The notes under the pieces are model-generated. The model was not told the origin of the DNA and made no database searches. It saw only the letters and a program-made list of their open reading frames with translations. Source: Azadirachta indica (taxonomy: Eukaryota > Streptophyta > Magnoliopsida > Sapindales > Meliaceae). Taken from it: a stretch of DNA of 64,000 nucleotides. The stretch is taken from the NCBI GenBank assembly GCA_022749755.1, contig CM040451.1, positions 8,197,871 to 8,261,870 on the forward strand. The letters run 5' to 3'. A program made the position numbers and the translations under genes. Shown one piece after another: positions 1 through 12,244 of the stretch; the first letter of the stretch is position 1; each line of letters starts with the position of its first letter.

Positions 1-940
1 AAAAGTATGAAGGAATTGCTTGATTTTAAAATTTGAATTAAATATTACACTCTATGAGTTTCGCTTGAAAAATGAGGGGTTATTCATAAATTTAGTGGAA
101 CTTCACACTTTACAAAATTTAAACCAATGGGAAATAATTTAGAATAACAAAGCTCATGAAAAAGCCCGATTCTTCAATGTCATCTATAAATTTTTAATAA
201 TATAATTTATCCGGTGCATTGATAAATATAAGTTAAATCATTAGCTATTAATTTCTTTATAAATAAAATAATTACACCATATATAAACCTTGGATCTTTA
301 TGAAACTTAAATCATTTTCTAAAATAAATTAATAATATATAATTAATACATAAAATTATGAGCTCATCCAAATAGACTATTGTGATAATATATATATATA
401 TAATTAAATGTAATGTCTTAGTTTTCTAAATATATGATATATATTGCCTGTTTTCTATAGTTTATTCATATGTATAATTTATTTTAATAAGGGCATAAAT
501 TAACAACCCTTAACTTCACGATATCATAATTAATTTATCATAATTAATGCATATGTGAGATATAATTTTAATCATTAAAAATGGTTAAAGCTTGGATTAT
601 ATTTTATTTAGGTCAGGCCTTGACTTGATTCAAGCTACATATCTGGACTTTTAAAACTAACAATTTATGTTTGATATAAATTCGAGTTCAACCCAAGATC
701 ATAAAAGTTTGGGTCATTCTCAAATAAATTTATTAAAACTTGGCCCAGATTTTATGTTGTTCGAGCTAGACCTTAACCCAACTCAATCTAAGCTCAGACT
801 TTTAAAACTATGTTAGTTTCTCAGTCGTGCTAACCTGGATTTTATCCGAATGCAAGTCTAGCCATGCCAGGCTTTAAAACAAAAGCTCAAGGTCAGCCCG
901 AGATATATATAGAGCCGGGTTTAATCCAACCCTAATTTTT
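1..940. other. AT-rich intergenic DNA without a recognisable gene
   Basis: I see no coding region. From about 600 to 930 the sequence is less AT-rich and holds repeated short phrases such as 'gacttttaaaac' and 'agctcaagg'. This resembles the interior of a decayed non-autonomous transposon, but no clear terminal repeats or target duplications were found. Confidence 0.4.
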
Positions 941-1419
941 TGCTCTATTTTTGCTGACGGATATTTGCCTTCTAGTGAGGGCCATTTGGTCCTTTTGTAA
1001 TCTATTGGAAGGGTGTTATCCTACTATTTTTTTGTTGCTACCATGGCTGTTGGTTTGTGGTTGCTACTTGATTGTGCATCTATTATTTGCCTACTGCTAT
1101 TCTCTGCTTCTGCTGATGAATTTTAGGCTTACCGCTTTCTTTCTTTGTTGCTGTTATGTTGCTTATATTGATGTAGGAATAGCTACTGGGAGGATGCTGT
1201 CCTTCTACGTCATTGCCATTGTAGTGCTATTGGAATTGCTTATTGCTTCGTTTTCCTGCTACATACTTTGGTTGGTTGGATATTTTTTTTGCAGCTAGAA
1301 TTTTATGCCAACTATTGGACTTGCTGATACAACTTCCAAATGTTGTCTGTGTATTCCCTACATATTATTGTTGTTGCTTCTGCACTTCTTGGGAGCTATT
1401 GCATGCTATTATTTGTGGT
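940..1419. repeat. CTG/TTGCTG-rich low-complexity block
   Basis: The top strand is dense in TTGCTG, GTTGCT and TGCTAC words, so frames read as Leu/Cys-rich or Tyr-rich peptides with no family resemblance. The bias matches the CAG/CTG blocks at 7830-8105, 12634-12950, 25296-25690 and 27200-27370, apparently a repeat family of this genome. It abuts the Copia 5' LTR that starts at 1420. I infer the open frame here is a by-product of base composition. Confidence 0.45.
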
Positions 1420-1814
1420 TGTTGGATTTTAAACTAATTTTCAAATGAAAGCCCAAAATTAAAGTCCAAAATAAAGGCCAAATCCAAATTCTAGAAATAA
1501 CTGTGATCCATGTGATTTAATAAGTTGTTAGATGAGTTTTAATGGAATGTGTTAGGTGGAAATCAATGATTATAATTTGATTATTGATTAGATATACCTA
1601 CCATATCAATGGTTAAAAACGTTTTAAGTTTATTATAAATACCTTATTGTATTTGTATTTTTTTATCAAGCAAAGAGTGAAAAAATGAATATCTAAGTGA
1701 CTGAGTTATAAGCTTTAAGAAAGAAGCAAGTGTGAGGAGTTATTTTGAATATTTGTAATAAGTTTTGAAAAAATAATAAGAGTTGTATTATTTTGGAACA
1801 TTATTTTTTCAACA
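1420..1814 (+). repeat. 5' LTR of a truncated Copia element (Copia-1)
   Basis: The segment starts with TGTTGGATTTT and ends TTTTTCAACA, so it has TG...CA ends. It is followed at once by GAATAGTATCAAAG, a decayed form of the TGGTATCAGAGC primer-binding site complementary to initiator Met-tRNA that is usual in plant Copia elements. Length is about 395 bp. No matching 3' LTR lies downstream, because the element is cut off near 3580. The boundaries are read by eye. Confidence 0.6.
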
Positions 1815-3580
1815 GAATAGTATCAAAGTTAAGTTTAAATTATTAAACATATTGGTACAGTACATCAAATCGAAACTCTTAACAAGAGGAACACAATGCC
1901 ATTAAAATCGTCCAAATTGGAGTTCACACATGCCATCAGAAGACATCGAAAGTTTGCAGTACAGGTAGAAGAGTTGATCTACTGAATTAAGCCCGTTGAA
2001 TTAGAAGAATTGAATCGAGCATATTGAATCGAGTAAGTTTGACCATTGACCAAAATTGAAAATTTGACTAAGTTCTTTCAAAGGTTTTTTGGTGTTCTGA
2101 ATCCATTCGTGCAATTGAATCTTGCAAATTCACGTTATATTGAGAGAGATGGCAAATAGAGGTATGACACTATTCTAAGTTCTAATTATCAACAAAAACC
2201 ATTATGATAATAAGAGCATTAAAATGAAGGCACTTTTTGGAGCACAAGACATGTAAAGTAGTGGATAAATGTTATACCAAGCCTAGAAATGATGCTACCA
2301 TTGTTGCTTTAACTTAAGCACGAAGAGATGCATTGAAGAACTCGAGAAAGAGAGGCAAAAAAGCTCTCGATATCATCTATCAAGCATTAGATGATGATAC
2401 TTTTGAAAAGATAGCAAATGCAACCTCTGCCAAGCAAGCATAGGATAAATTTGAAACTTCGTACAAAGGCGTCAAATAAGTAAAAAAGGTATGTCTTTAA
2501 TCCTTAAGAGGAGAATTTTAAGCATTACACATGAAGGAAGGTGAGTTGGTTGTTGATTATTTCTCAAGAGTTAAAACTATTTCTAATCAATTAAAAAGAA
2601 ATGGTGAAAAGTTAAGTGAAGTGAGAATAATGGATAAGATATTACGTTCTATAGATTCGAAATTCAATCACATTGTCATAACAATTGAAGAAATTAAAGA
2701 TTTGGAAGAAATGACAATTGACCAACTCGAAATATCGTTGCAAGCCTATGAAGAAAAGATAAAGAAAAAGCAAGGGATCTCCGAACAACTCCTCAAAATG
2801 CAACTCAAAAAGAAAGAAGAAATTCAAGGCTATGAGAGAAACCAACGTAGTCGAGTTAGAGGTCGAGGTAGAGGATAAAAATGAAGTTGTGGTCATGGAC
2901 GAGATTGGAATTACAACAACAACAATTCATACAACAACTATGAGAAAGGAAAAAGCTCCACACGAGGTCGTGGAAGGAGTAATCCAAATGCAAGGTACGA
3001 GAAGTTGAAAATTAAATGTTACAACTGTCAAAAGTTTGGCCACTACAATAATAAAGTTGAAGAGAAGGCTAACTATGTGAAAGAAAAGAATGAAGGAGAT
3101 GAAAGTGTCTTGTTGACATACAAAGACAATGATGGAGGCTAAGAGAACACATGTTACCTTGACAATGGGGCAAGCAATCACATATATGGAAGAAGAAGCA
3201 TGTTCGTGGAGCTAAACAAATCAATAGGTGACAATGTTTCATTTGGCAATGATTTCAAAGTAGCTGTGAAAGCAAGAGGTAACATCCTTATATGATTGAA
3301 AGATGGTAAGCATTAATTTATTGGAAATGTTTACTATATGCGCAATATGAAAAGCAATATTCTAAGTTTAGGCAACTTATGATATTCACATGAAAAATTT
3401 TAGTCTTTTTATAAGAGATGGTAAAGGCAACTTAATTACTAAAGCAAAAATGTCAAAAAAAAAAATGTTTTTTTTTAATATCCAAAATAGTGTTGTAAAA
3501 TGTTTAAAAGCTTGTTACAAAGATACATCATGGTTATGGCATCTTCGATTTGGAAATATCAACTTAACTAGAGATTGGTT
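1815..3580 (+). mobile_element. Truncated Copia gag-protease-preintegrase region (Copia-1)
   Basis: The polyprotein is broken by stops but can be followed in order. A Gag (UBN2-type) stretch at 2531-2878 contains '[20 protein letters not shown]'. A zinc knuckle near 3016 (CYNCQKFGH) lacks its last Cys. The protease motif DNGASNH lies near 3160. A GAG-preintegrase stretch (WLWHLRFGNINL) is near 3530. Integrase, reverse transcriptase, RNase H and the 3' LTR are missing. The sequence switches near 3580 to the downstream flank shared by BBE-like copies A and B, so the truncation coincides with a duplication edge. The element is non-functional. Confidence 0.8.
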
Positions 3581-5220
3581 TACCCTGAATTATAAGGTAA
3601 AGACTTGGATGTTTCCAATGAAATGTTTTCAAATAGATTTGATGAGCAATTAACATTAAATTTACTTCTTCTATAGATTATTGAAATAGGAGATGAAAGA
3701 TATCATATCTTACGTTACCAAGAACAGATTTTATTAATAGATTATTGTTATTTGTTTATTTATTTGTCATTATTTATATTATTTTATATATACACGGCCC
3801 ACAAATTAATGTAGTCTATCGAGGACTGAGTTATTAAAAATAAATTAACAATTTTAGACTTAATTATAGAAGGCAAAGACTCGGATGTTTTTCAAATGTT
3901 TTAAATATAGTTTTCATCAACAATTGACATTAGATTTTCATACACTTCTTAAATTAATTGTTTTCCAAATTTTCGGCTGCAATTGTGTGTGTGTGTGTGT
4001 ATGAATGTAGCTACTTGATTTCCTGAAAACATTAATTTAAATAGATTATTGTGATTGATATATCGATTTATTATTATTAATTATTTTAAGCATACAGGTC
4101 ATAGGATTTGTTTTTTTCTAATTAAAATATAAATTAATAGGAAAACATAAATCTAAATATACAAATATGAATAATTATAAATAATAATTTTATTTTTATT
4201 TGTTGTGTATATTTAGATATAATTATTTGTAAACTAATGATTTTAGTCAACATATTACCATAAAAATTAAGTAAATAAATAAAATTTATAAGCGTACTTT
4301 TAAAATTAAAAGTAAATAAATTTATGACAGTAGCATTAACTTAGTTTTATTTAGATGTAATTTTAAAAATACTCTTATAAAATTTACTTGTTTTTTAATA
4401 TATAGAGTTTATATATTTATATTCAAATGTAACAAATAAAAAATAAATATATTTGTAAAATTATTTAAATTTATACATTAATTAAGATTTATTCGTAATG
4501 TAAATCCATTTAAATTTTAAATAAAAGAATAAACAGATCATAGCTTAAACATATAATTCATATATTGCGTACGGATGACTTTCTATTAAAAAATTTATTC
4601 TTCTGTGAAGTACTAAAAATTCAATAGATTTGACTTGAATGTATTATATATAGTTAAGTCAAAAACATTGGTAACTGCAATATTTGTTTTCTCTCATTCA
4701 TCTAAGATTTTGGATGCTGAATGTTACCCTCTAAATTCCTTTTAAGGAAAGCCACATGTTCTCATTTATCCTGGCTTCCTGATTATGAATTCTCTAAACC
4801 AAAACATTATATAGTATCTATTCTTACATGATATTGTCAGTTTTGATGGCTACTTGGCATTATTTTTATTCATTTCCTAAAAATTTTTTAATGTTGATTA
4901 ATTAATCTTATCTATCTGAAACTCTATGGGTGGAAGAAGTCACGATGCTTACGTCTTATATTTAGAAATTAAAGTAGTGATTATTATTTAATAACATTGC
5001 TCTCTTATAATATTAAAAAAAAGATATCGTGTCTTAATTTTCTTTAAAATAGTTATTACATGTAAGATCAAAGCCAATTCAATATATTAGAGAATGAAGT
5101 TATAATATTACTAGAATTTCAAATTAAAACTAACTTTATCATGTGGATTTTATTGATACATAAAGGAAATGGATTCAAAGGGACTCTTTTATATGGATTA
5201 TTTAGGAGTACAAATAATGT
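3580..5220. repeat. Downstream flank of BBE-like copy A, repeated at 29.94-31.53 kb
   Basis: From 'ctgaattataaggtaaag' onward this AT-rich segment runs roughly collinear with the segment starting at 29940 ('cggatgttttt', 'ttaattattttaag', 'gatgcttacgtctta' recur in the same order). It ends at the stop of BBE-like copy A as the other ends at copy B. Parts of 4700-5030 also match the sequence downstream of copy C (36115-36420). I see no gene in it. It is the non-coding part of a duplicated unit. Confidence 0.7.
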
Positions 5221-7326
5221 TTAATCATATTTTTTCTTCCACGCAGATGAAAGCGAGGGAATGCTTTGCTCATGTCTAAAGAAATTTTCAGGATCGACCA
5301 TAGTTTTCAAAAGAACCAACCTCTTGAAATTGTTCTTGAAATATTTCTCGCCCCAAATTCTAGCCTGTTTGTAGCTTGTGGGACTTTTCTTATTTGATCC
5401 GATGTCAAGATCCCTGTAATTGACATATGCTTCTCGAGGATTTTTGGAAACATAAGGAGTCATGTAACTGTATAACCTTCTGATCCAATCTAGGTACCTT
5501 TGAGATTCTCCATCCTTTTCCCAAGACACAATGTACACAATTTTGAATAAGTTACCTGCTCTATGTGGGAAAGGAAGAGCGGATTCTGGAATCTCACTCA
5601 TTTTACCACCATAGGGAATAAACCCTATAGCAGCAATCTGTCCCTCTTCTTCGTAAAACTTATCGTATATTCCCTGAAAAGAATTTTCAGGAATAGGCTC
5701 CTTCACATAGTCAGATTTTATTTTGAAGAAACCTTTGGAGCTAAAATTGCGGCTAAGCAATACATCCAAGGAATCTCCAGTTTGGAATCCAGCATAGAGG
5801 AGGACTGATTGAATCCAACTCATTTCGGTGCAGTCTTCTTTCACCAAGCCAAGCTCAGGGAAGTTTTGCTGCATCAATGGAAGAAGCCTATCAATCCCAC
5901 CAAGAAACAGGGACTCGAATATAGCTATCATTGTTGTGTTTCCTTGTATACTTGAGTTACCTATCCTAGCTAAGACGACATCGATAAATAAATCATCAGG
6001 AAGCTTACTGGCAACATACTGCCACCTGTGAATGATCTTCGTCGCATTTTGTGCAAGAGTTCGTAAGACTGTAAATGTAGTTATTTCCTTGTATACTTGA
6101 GTTACCTATCCTAGCTAAGACGACATCGATAAATAAATCATCAGGAAGCTTACTGGCAACATACTGCCACCTGTGAATGATCTTCGTCGCATTTTGTGCA
6201 AGAGTTCGTAAGACTGTAAATGTAGTTATTTCCTTGTATACTTGAGTTACCTATCCTAGCTAAGACGACATCGATAAATAAATCATCAGGAAGCTTACTG
6301 GCAACATACTGCCACCTGTGAATGATCTTCGTCGCATTTTGTGCAAGAGTTCGTAAGACTGTAAATGTAGTTATTTCCTTGTATACTTGAGTTACCTATC
6401 CTAGCTAAGACGACATCGATAAATAAATCATCAGGAAGCTTACTGGCAACATACTGCCACCTGTGAATGATCTTCGTCGCATTTTGTGCAAGAGTTCGTA
6501 AGACTGTAAATGTAGTTACAGTTGATGGGACAGTAACTAGCTTTAATTTCCATGCAACGACGACTCCAAAGTTACCTCCACCACCTCCGCGGATGGCCCA
6601 GAATAGATCCTCTCCCATTGATTTTCTATCAAGAAGTCTACCTCTAGCATCGATTAACAGTGCATCAACAATGTTATCAGCAGCAAGGCCAAATTTACGG
6701 AACATGAAACCATACCCTCCACCACTAAAAAATCCTCCAAGACCCACAGTAGGATAAACTCCTGCTGGAAAGGCCAGAGTTTTACTTTTCTCAGCAATTC
6801 TATAATATAGTTGGCCAATGGTGGCACCAGATTGAACCCATGCCGTTTTCTCTTCAGCATCGACAGTGATTGAGCTAAGATTAATCAGATCAACAATGAC
6901 AAACGGCACATGAGAAACGTAAGATAGACCCTCAAAGTCATGACCTCCACTTCGAACCCTAATTTCCAGGCCATGCTTTTGGGAGCATTTAATGGTTGCC
7001 TGAATGTGGAATACAAGAAGTGGTGTGACGATGCATTTAATGCTTTTGGAGTGTTGGGCGTCAAGAATCTAAAGTTTTGAATTGAAGACTCCAGGACGGA
7101 TGAATATGAGGAATTTTTTTGGGTGTAAATCACTTTAGAAATGGACGAGTTCTCAGAGTGCAGACAAAGGCATTGAAGAAACATTCTCATGACGAGCGTC
7201 GGCTGAACTCGCATGAGCGTCCGTAGAAGTTGCATGCTGGTCAGCGGAAGTAACCTCACATTGAAAAGATAATAATATAAGAACAAAAACAAAGGGGACG
7301 ATTATTGAAGAGCTAGAAGACTTCAT
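5221..7326 (-). pseudogene. BBE-like FAD-linked oxidase pseudogene, copy A
   Basis: The family comprises secreted or vacuolar oxidases with bicovalent FAD (FAD-binding type 4 domain plus a C-terminal BBE domain), such as berberine bridge enzyme and cannabinoid synthases. The ATG at 7326 opens a signal peptide (MKSSSSSIIVPFVFVLILLS). About 50 residues later a +1 shift near 7177 leads to a stop, and a second shift lies near 7033-7050. From about 7030 to 6520 the FAD domain is open, with the flavin-linking His in RSGGHDFEG, but the second anchor, Cys in GVCPTVG, is Tyr (codon 6754-6756). A 145-bp stretch then occurs four times (5939-6518), and the frame stops inside the second copy read. The C-terminal third (5931-5221) is open and ends normally, with NYRDLDIG and DPENFFRHEQSIP. 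It is non-functional as printed. The substrate is unknown. Confidence 0.9.
5939..6518. repeat. Perfect 4 x 145-bp tandem repeat inside BBE-like copy A
   Basis: Units at 5939-6083, 6084-6228, 6229-6373 and 6374-6518 look identical base for base. Copies B, C and D have this stretch once. Because 145 is 1 mod 3, each added unit shifts the frame. The three extra units total 435 bp and so restore the outer frame, but a stop is met in the second unit. Perfect identity suggests a very recent expansion or an assembly artefact. Confidence 0.93.
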
Positions 7327-7366
7327 TTCTGGTGATGTTTTGGTGTATAAAATTGCAACAACTTCG

Positions 7367-7433
7367 TTATTTATAGTAACGCGAAAGGTATCTGGTTCAA
7401 CATTCGGAAAATGTGAACACATTCCATAGTCAA
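7367..7433 (-). promoter_or_regulatory. Proximal promoter of BBE-like copy A
   Basis: Read on the minus strand toward the ATG: a W-box core TTGACT (7428-7433), a near-palindrome at 7395-7418 (arms GTTCACATT and AATGTTGAAC) and a TATA box CTATAAATAA (7367-7376) about 41 bp before the ATG. The same order and spacing recur before copies B, C, D and stub E. That WRKY factors bind TTGACY is established; their action here is inferred. Confidence 0.6.
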
Positions 7434-7439
7434 AAGCAA

Positions 7440-7830
7440 ATCTTCTTTTTTTTTTTTTTTAATTTTCTATTCAGATCTTAAAAAATACGCGAGAGTGAAG
7501 CATCTAGCCTATAGATTTTGTAGTATAATATGGCTTTAATTTTGACATTATTATATTGCTTGTCCTCAATCCATACACCTTCGCCGAAGCATCCCATCAA
7601 CGTTTCAAATTGGATTTCTGTATGTCAACATAATTATGACTTTACTTGGTGGTTTCTACCCTCTAATATATATTAAAATTTTGACTGTTTAAGGCCCTCT
7701 AATTATATTTATTTTTATAATTTGTATGTATTTTTTTTTTATCGTAATTATGATGGCCAGGAAAGTTTGCTTTTAAATCACATTTACGATAGTTCTATAA
7801 TAATTTTTTTTATTGAAAATAATATACAAG
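7440..7830. other. Upstream flank of BBE-like copy A, shared with B and C
   Basis: The phrase 'cacCTTCGCCGAAgcatccc' and the following 'caacgtttcaaattgga' recur upstream of B (33500-33550) and C (38830-38870). Relative to B, copy A lacks about 75 bp around 7545. No gene is seen. Homology to the region upstream of C resumes after the CAG-rich insertion, at 8105-8320. Confidence 0.6.
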
Positions 7831-8105
7831 CGCAGTCTTTCCGGCTTAAAAAGCAAAGTAATAAGCAACAGAATACAAAATCCAGTAGCAAAATAACTGA
7901 ATTTTTTAAGCTGTTAAAACAGAAAAGAAGCAGCAGAAAGCAGGTAAAACCAGCAGCTACGGCATCTAGGAAAGAGCCTGCAGCTGCGAGCAGTAGCAAA
8001 AGCTTTTGTTTTTGCAGCAAGGAATAGCAAACATGGGCCGCAGCAAGCAAAACAGAGCACAGAGCAGATGAAACCGCAGCAATACAGCAAGCAAAAACAG
8101 TGTTC
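7830..8105. repeat. CAG-rich insertion in the upstream flank of copy A
   Basis: Dense in AGCAGC, CAGCAA and AAACAGCAG. The corresponding place upstream of copy C (about 39150-39200) lacks it, while the sequences on both sides ('catttaAAATATTTTATAAAAT' after it, for example) are shared. So it behaves as an insertion rather than ancestral flank. Open frames on both strands are explained by the repeat composition. Confidence 0.55.
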
Positions 8106-8319
8106 TTTTTATTCATTCATAATATTTTATAAAATTACTATTCATACTAAAAATAAAATAATAAAAATCTATCAGTCTGCTAAAATCCAGCTTACTCGTT
8201 ATGATTTAGATTAAAAAATAATTTTAATGTAACTTGAAATTCTTATTTGATTTTGTGGTGCCTTTTCAAATTCAGTTTGAGCCACTTGCTTAATTTTGCT
8301 TTGTTAATTTTATGTGCTG

Positions 8320-10985
8320 CTGTTATTGTTTAATATTATCTACCTCTAATGTTTAATGTTACAAATTTAAGAAAATCATTACATAAATGAAAATTGAGAT
8401 ATTTATAGGAAGAAGAATAACCGATACTCTCTTAAGGTTTGGGAAAATACCCCAATTCTCCTTATAGTTTAAAATATATCTCGTTATATTTGTTGGTTAG
8501 TATGGTTAATATTGAAGCTTTTTTTGTGTTTTTTTTTTTTAATTAAAATAACTCTGAAGGATTTGTGGATAAAATAAATGGGTTCCATGTAGGAACGAGT
8601 AGGGCCTGCCAACAACCATTTCATTTCTGTTTAAGTCAATCTTGACAAAGCAAGGCTAATTCATTAAACTAAAAGTAAAAAATTAAACAACAAGATCAAG
8701 TGGGTGCATGAAAAGCTAAACCCCTGATCCAATACCATACAACGAATAAAGAAATAAGGAGAAATAAACTCTAAAGAACACTAATAAGAAAAGGAGCTTT
8801 CTTGAAAGAGAAAATGTGACAATTTTTTATGCTAATAAAAATATACGATGCATATTTATCATAAATTGCCGTGAAATTGTCCATATAAGGATTTGCTAAT
8901 ATTTTTCTGTCAAGAATTTTTTATCACAAGTATATAGCAAAAGTATGTTGTATATATTAACAAAAAAACAAAAATGACATAGTTTTAACTTTTAAGGACA
9001 TCATTATCTTTTTGTAATGACATCATTTTACTATTAGAAACGATATTGTTTATGTTTTTCCTTTAAATGATGTTGTTTTGGAGGTGAAAACACAATTTAA
9101 CCAAAATTTACCTAACTCTTGGTCACACTCTCTCTACGTTCTGTATTGTTTCCCTAAGCATAAGCTTTCCCCCTCATCGTCAAATCCATTGAAGTCGCCA
9201 TTTAGTCCCACTAAAATTTTATTAAACCCTAGAGATCTTGGTTGTTTACAGGCGTTGAATTCGTTGTAGCAATTTAGATATAGACATAGTGAATTCGATG
9301 GTGTTTTTTTTTTTTTTTTTTTTCTAAATTTTACTGTAATCGGATTGCATGTTTTTTCTTCAAAGTTAAGTTCGAATGTTAAGATGGATTTTTGGAGTTA
9401 ACATTTTAGGGTTTGTGCGATTCCCCAACTTTCTTTTCAATGGTCTCCCGTTGACAGTAAATTTTTCATATTCTCCGATTCAAATCCGTTAAGGTCTAGT
9501 TCCTTCCCGATTGTAAGGTGCCGTTACTGTTTGATGATTTTTATGTTACATTTTTTGTTTCTTTCTTTTGTTTAAGCCAAATGATAATTAGTGTCGTTTT
9601 GAATTGTCTTTTAGGCCATTTAATGAGGAGGAGTTAAGAAGCCTCAGGTTGTGACTTGCAATAAGAACAAGAAGGAGGTCATTGTTTCTCAAAATATAGC
9701 TAATAAGCATATTGCCATAGTTGTCACGTTGATAATGTAGTTTTGAGCAAATTTTAACTTTGTTAGTGTTTGATTTACTAATATACTATAGAAACTAAGT
9801 TGATTCATTTGTGATTGAGAGAATTTTCGATATGCCCTTTATTTGACCTAATATTTCATTACTTTTTATTGTTTCAATAATATCTCATTATTCCATATCG
9901 ACATTATATCCGCAAATTTTAAAAGCAACCTTTTAGGGGTATTTTTATATTTTACTTTATAATCATTATCAACTCAATAAAATATATCTTATCAATTGAC
10001 ATATGTAAAGTAGATATTTTTTTTTTTTTTTGAGTCAAACATTTCTGTTCTTTTTCAAAAATAACAATTAACACAACTAAAAATAAAAACAATCAAAGAA
10101 AGAAAAAGGACAATGCAGGCATCTTTCATTGCGCCGCCACAAGCCACCACTCTGGCCACCTACTTCCGTCAGCTTTGTCTTCATCATCCCCTATAACTTT
10201 AAAATAAAAAATTGATTAAGAAAGTCGTATGAAGGAGAGAGCAAAGGAGGAGAAGAAAAATAAGTGGTTTATTAGTGGGCTTAATAGGTTTGGTTATAAA
10301 AGAGTAGAGGAGGAACATATCATCTCCATTACAACCAGGTTGTCCACCATCTCCATGAGTTCATCTTCCCATCAAAATTAAGAGGCATTTCTTCGCTAAT
10401 TCATCTTCCTCTTTTTGTTTCTCAACTCCATAGCAATTTTCAACATTCCACAATTAATCTAAACAATCCCAAATTAATTCTCTTAAATAAAAGTCGCTCC
10501 AATATTTAGAATGCAATCAAATTGTTTCTGGCAATTATGCAATCAGTTTCCTTTCTTCTCCTTTCTTTCATTTGCAAGTCACACGCCTTAAAGTTCGTCG
10601 ATTAGCCATCGTGGGTGGCTATAGGGGAAGCTGGTGGTGGGATGACTTAAAGTGGAGAAACCGATGGTGGAGAAGCCACGAGTTGGATGGTGGGAGGAGT
10701 AGTAGTAGTTGGTGTAGAAGCGAGAGGTGGTAAGCTAAGTGGTGGTAGTGGTGATAGAGTAGCAGTAAAAATTGGAGATGATGAAGGTGGAGGAGATTAG
10801 GTCACTTGTGCAAGAGCGGTGAGAGAGAAAACTCGTTGCCTTTCTTGCTACTACTAGTCTATGAATTAGGAATTTCATCAAACACCTTACATACAGCGTG
10901 CAGGTACTCACCACCCACTCAAATACCATTTAATTTAAGGCCAAAATCACATTTTACGACATGCATAACAACAGGAGTAAAATCA
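8320..10985. other. Intergenic DNA with no recognised gene
   Basis: AT-rich with homopolymer runs, including a T tract of about 20 at 9303-9323. The stretch 9075-9270 ('aaaccctagagatcttgg') is more GC-rich and looks like a plant 5' UTR or first exon, but frames stop within 65 codons and match nothing I recognise. A GGTGG-rich patch at 10610-10790 likewise has no recognisable product. Confidence 0.4.
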
Positions 10986-11923
10986 TCATGATTAAACCCT
11001 ATAAATCGATCTCGACTGGATATTGCAAAAGCTTGAAACTTTTGTGCAGGTTCTAGGTTTGAGTCCAAAAAGCAAGTACCTTTACAGGTTTCCTACCTTT
11101 TGACCAAAAGATTACAGATATACTTATTCGTAATTAGCAGATGGAGATCGCATACGTTCGTCGGTACGGAGAAGCTAAGAAAGCTGAAAGATTATTTTTA
11201 TTTTCTTATATTAAAAAAATTATATTTTACATATTTTTATATTAAAATAATATTTTCTTATTTTATTATTGGTTATTTTTCTTATCTTATCCATTTTTTT
11301 AAATGATAATACAAACCAAAACATTAAAGGAAGAAATTCATGCTTATATTAAAAATTATTTTTTTCTTTTACATTTGTTTATAAAAATTTAGATTAGGAA
11401 CTTGATATATACAGAAGATAAAGATAAAGAAAGTAGTTGTGCAAAGACAAGAAATAAACAAAAAAAGATGGAGAAAAATGGCAATAGGACGACAGAAAGA
11501 AATAAAGATAGGTATAACTTTTTCTTTTTTTAACTTGAAGGGTATTTTTGTAAATATTTAAAAAATTACTTTTCAAAATGATAGAGATAATGTCAAAGCA
11601 TAGCAAGATATTTTTAAAATAATAGATAAGTGATAGAGTATTAGATCAAATAATAGATAGGTATCAGACACTCTCCACATACTACCAATTTACTATGTTC
11701 GTTAAATATTTTGATCTTTTTGTTGGATATTCAATTGCTACAAGTTTTAATGTAGACTATCAAATTTTCAATTGTTAAATATTTTTTACATTAAGTATAG
11801 ATAGAGTAGTTTCTTATTTAACTTACTGTAATATATGTACATGTGTGTATATATATATATATTTATATATTTATATTTATATATTTATGTATATATATAT
11901 TTATATATATAGGTATGTATGTA

Positions 11924-12143
11924 TAGGAAGGATCAATAGTCTCTTTTTTAATATAATTTTTTATATTAAATGTAGGTCGTTAAATTTAAACACATCCAAT
12001 AGTTGAATTATATATGACCATGTAATTAATAAATATATTAAGTACAATCTCGACCTTTAAATGTATTTGGATTTAATAATTTACAATTGATACAAAATAT
12101 ACGTGTAAAAATGGGAGTCCACTAATTCTTGATCTTGCGCCAT
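11924..12143. mobile_element. MITE nested in an LTR remnant (first copy)
   Basis: The left end reads TAGGAAGGATCAATAGTCTC. The right end, reverse-complemented, reads TATGGCGCAAGATCAAGAAT, so the termini are imperfect inverted repeats around AGGATCAA. A second copy occurs at 24579-24825 at the equivalent place in repeat copy 2, where the ends match better. It lies in a TA-rich microsatellite, so the target duplication cannot be read. No coding capacity; the superfamily is not clear. Confidence 0.6.
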
Positions 12144-12244
12144 AATATATATATATATATATACACACACTAGTGTTGTACATTCCTTCTTGAGAAATAA
12201 GAATTAATTTAAGAATTAATTTTAATGTTTTTCAACACAACCAT

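Noticed and set aside
7784..8116. Minus-strand frame resembling a Leu/Ala/Cys-rich membrane protein
   Set aside because: Produced by the CAG-rich inserted block. The plus-strand frame in the same place is equally open.
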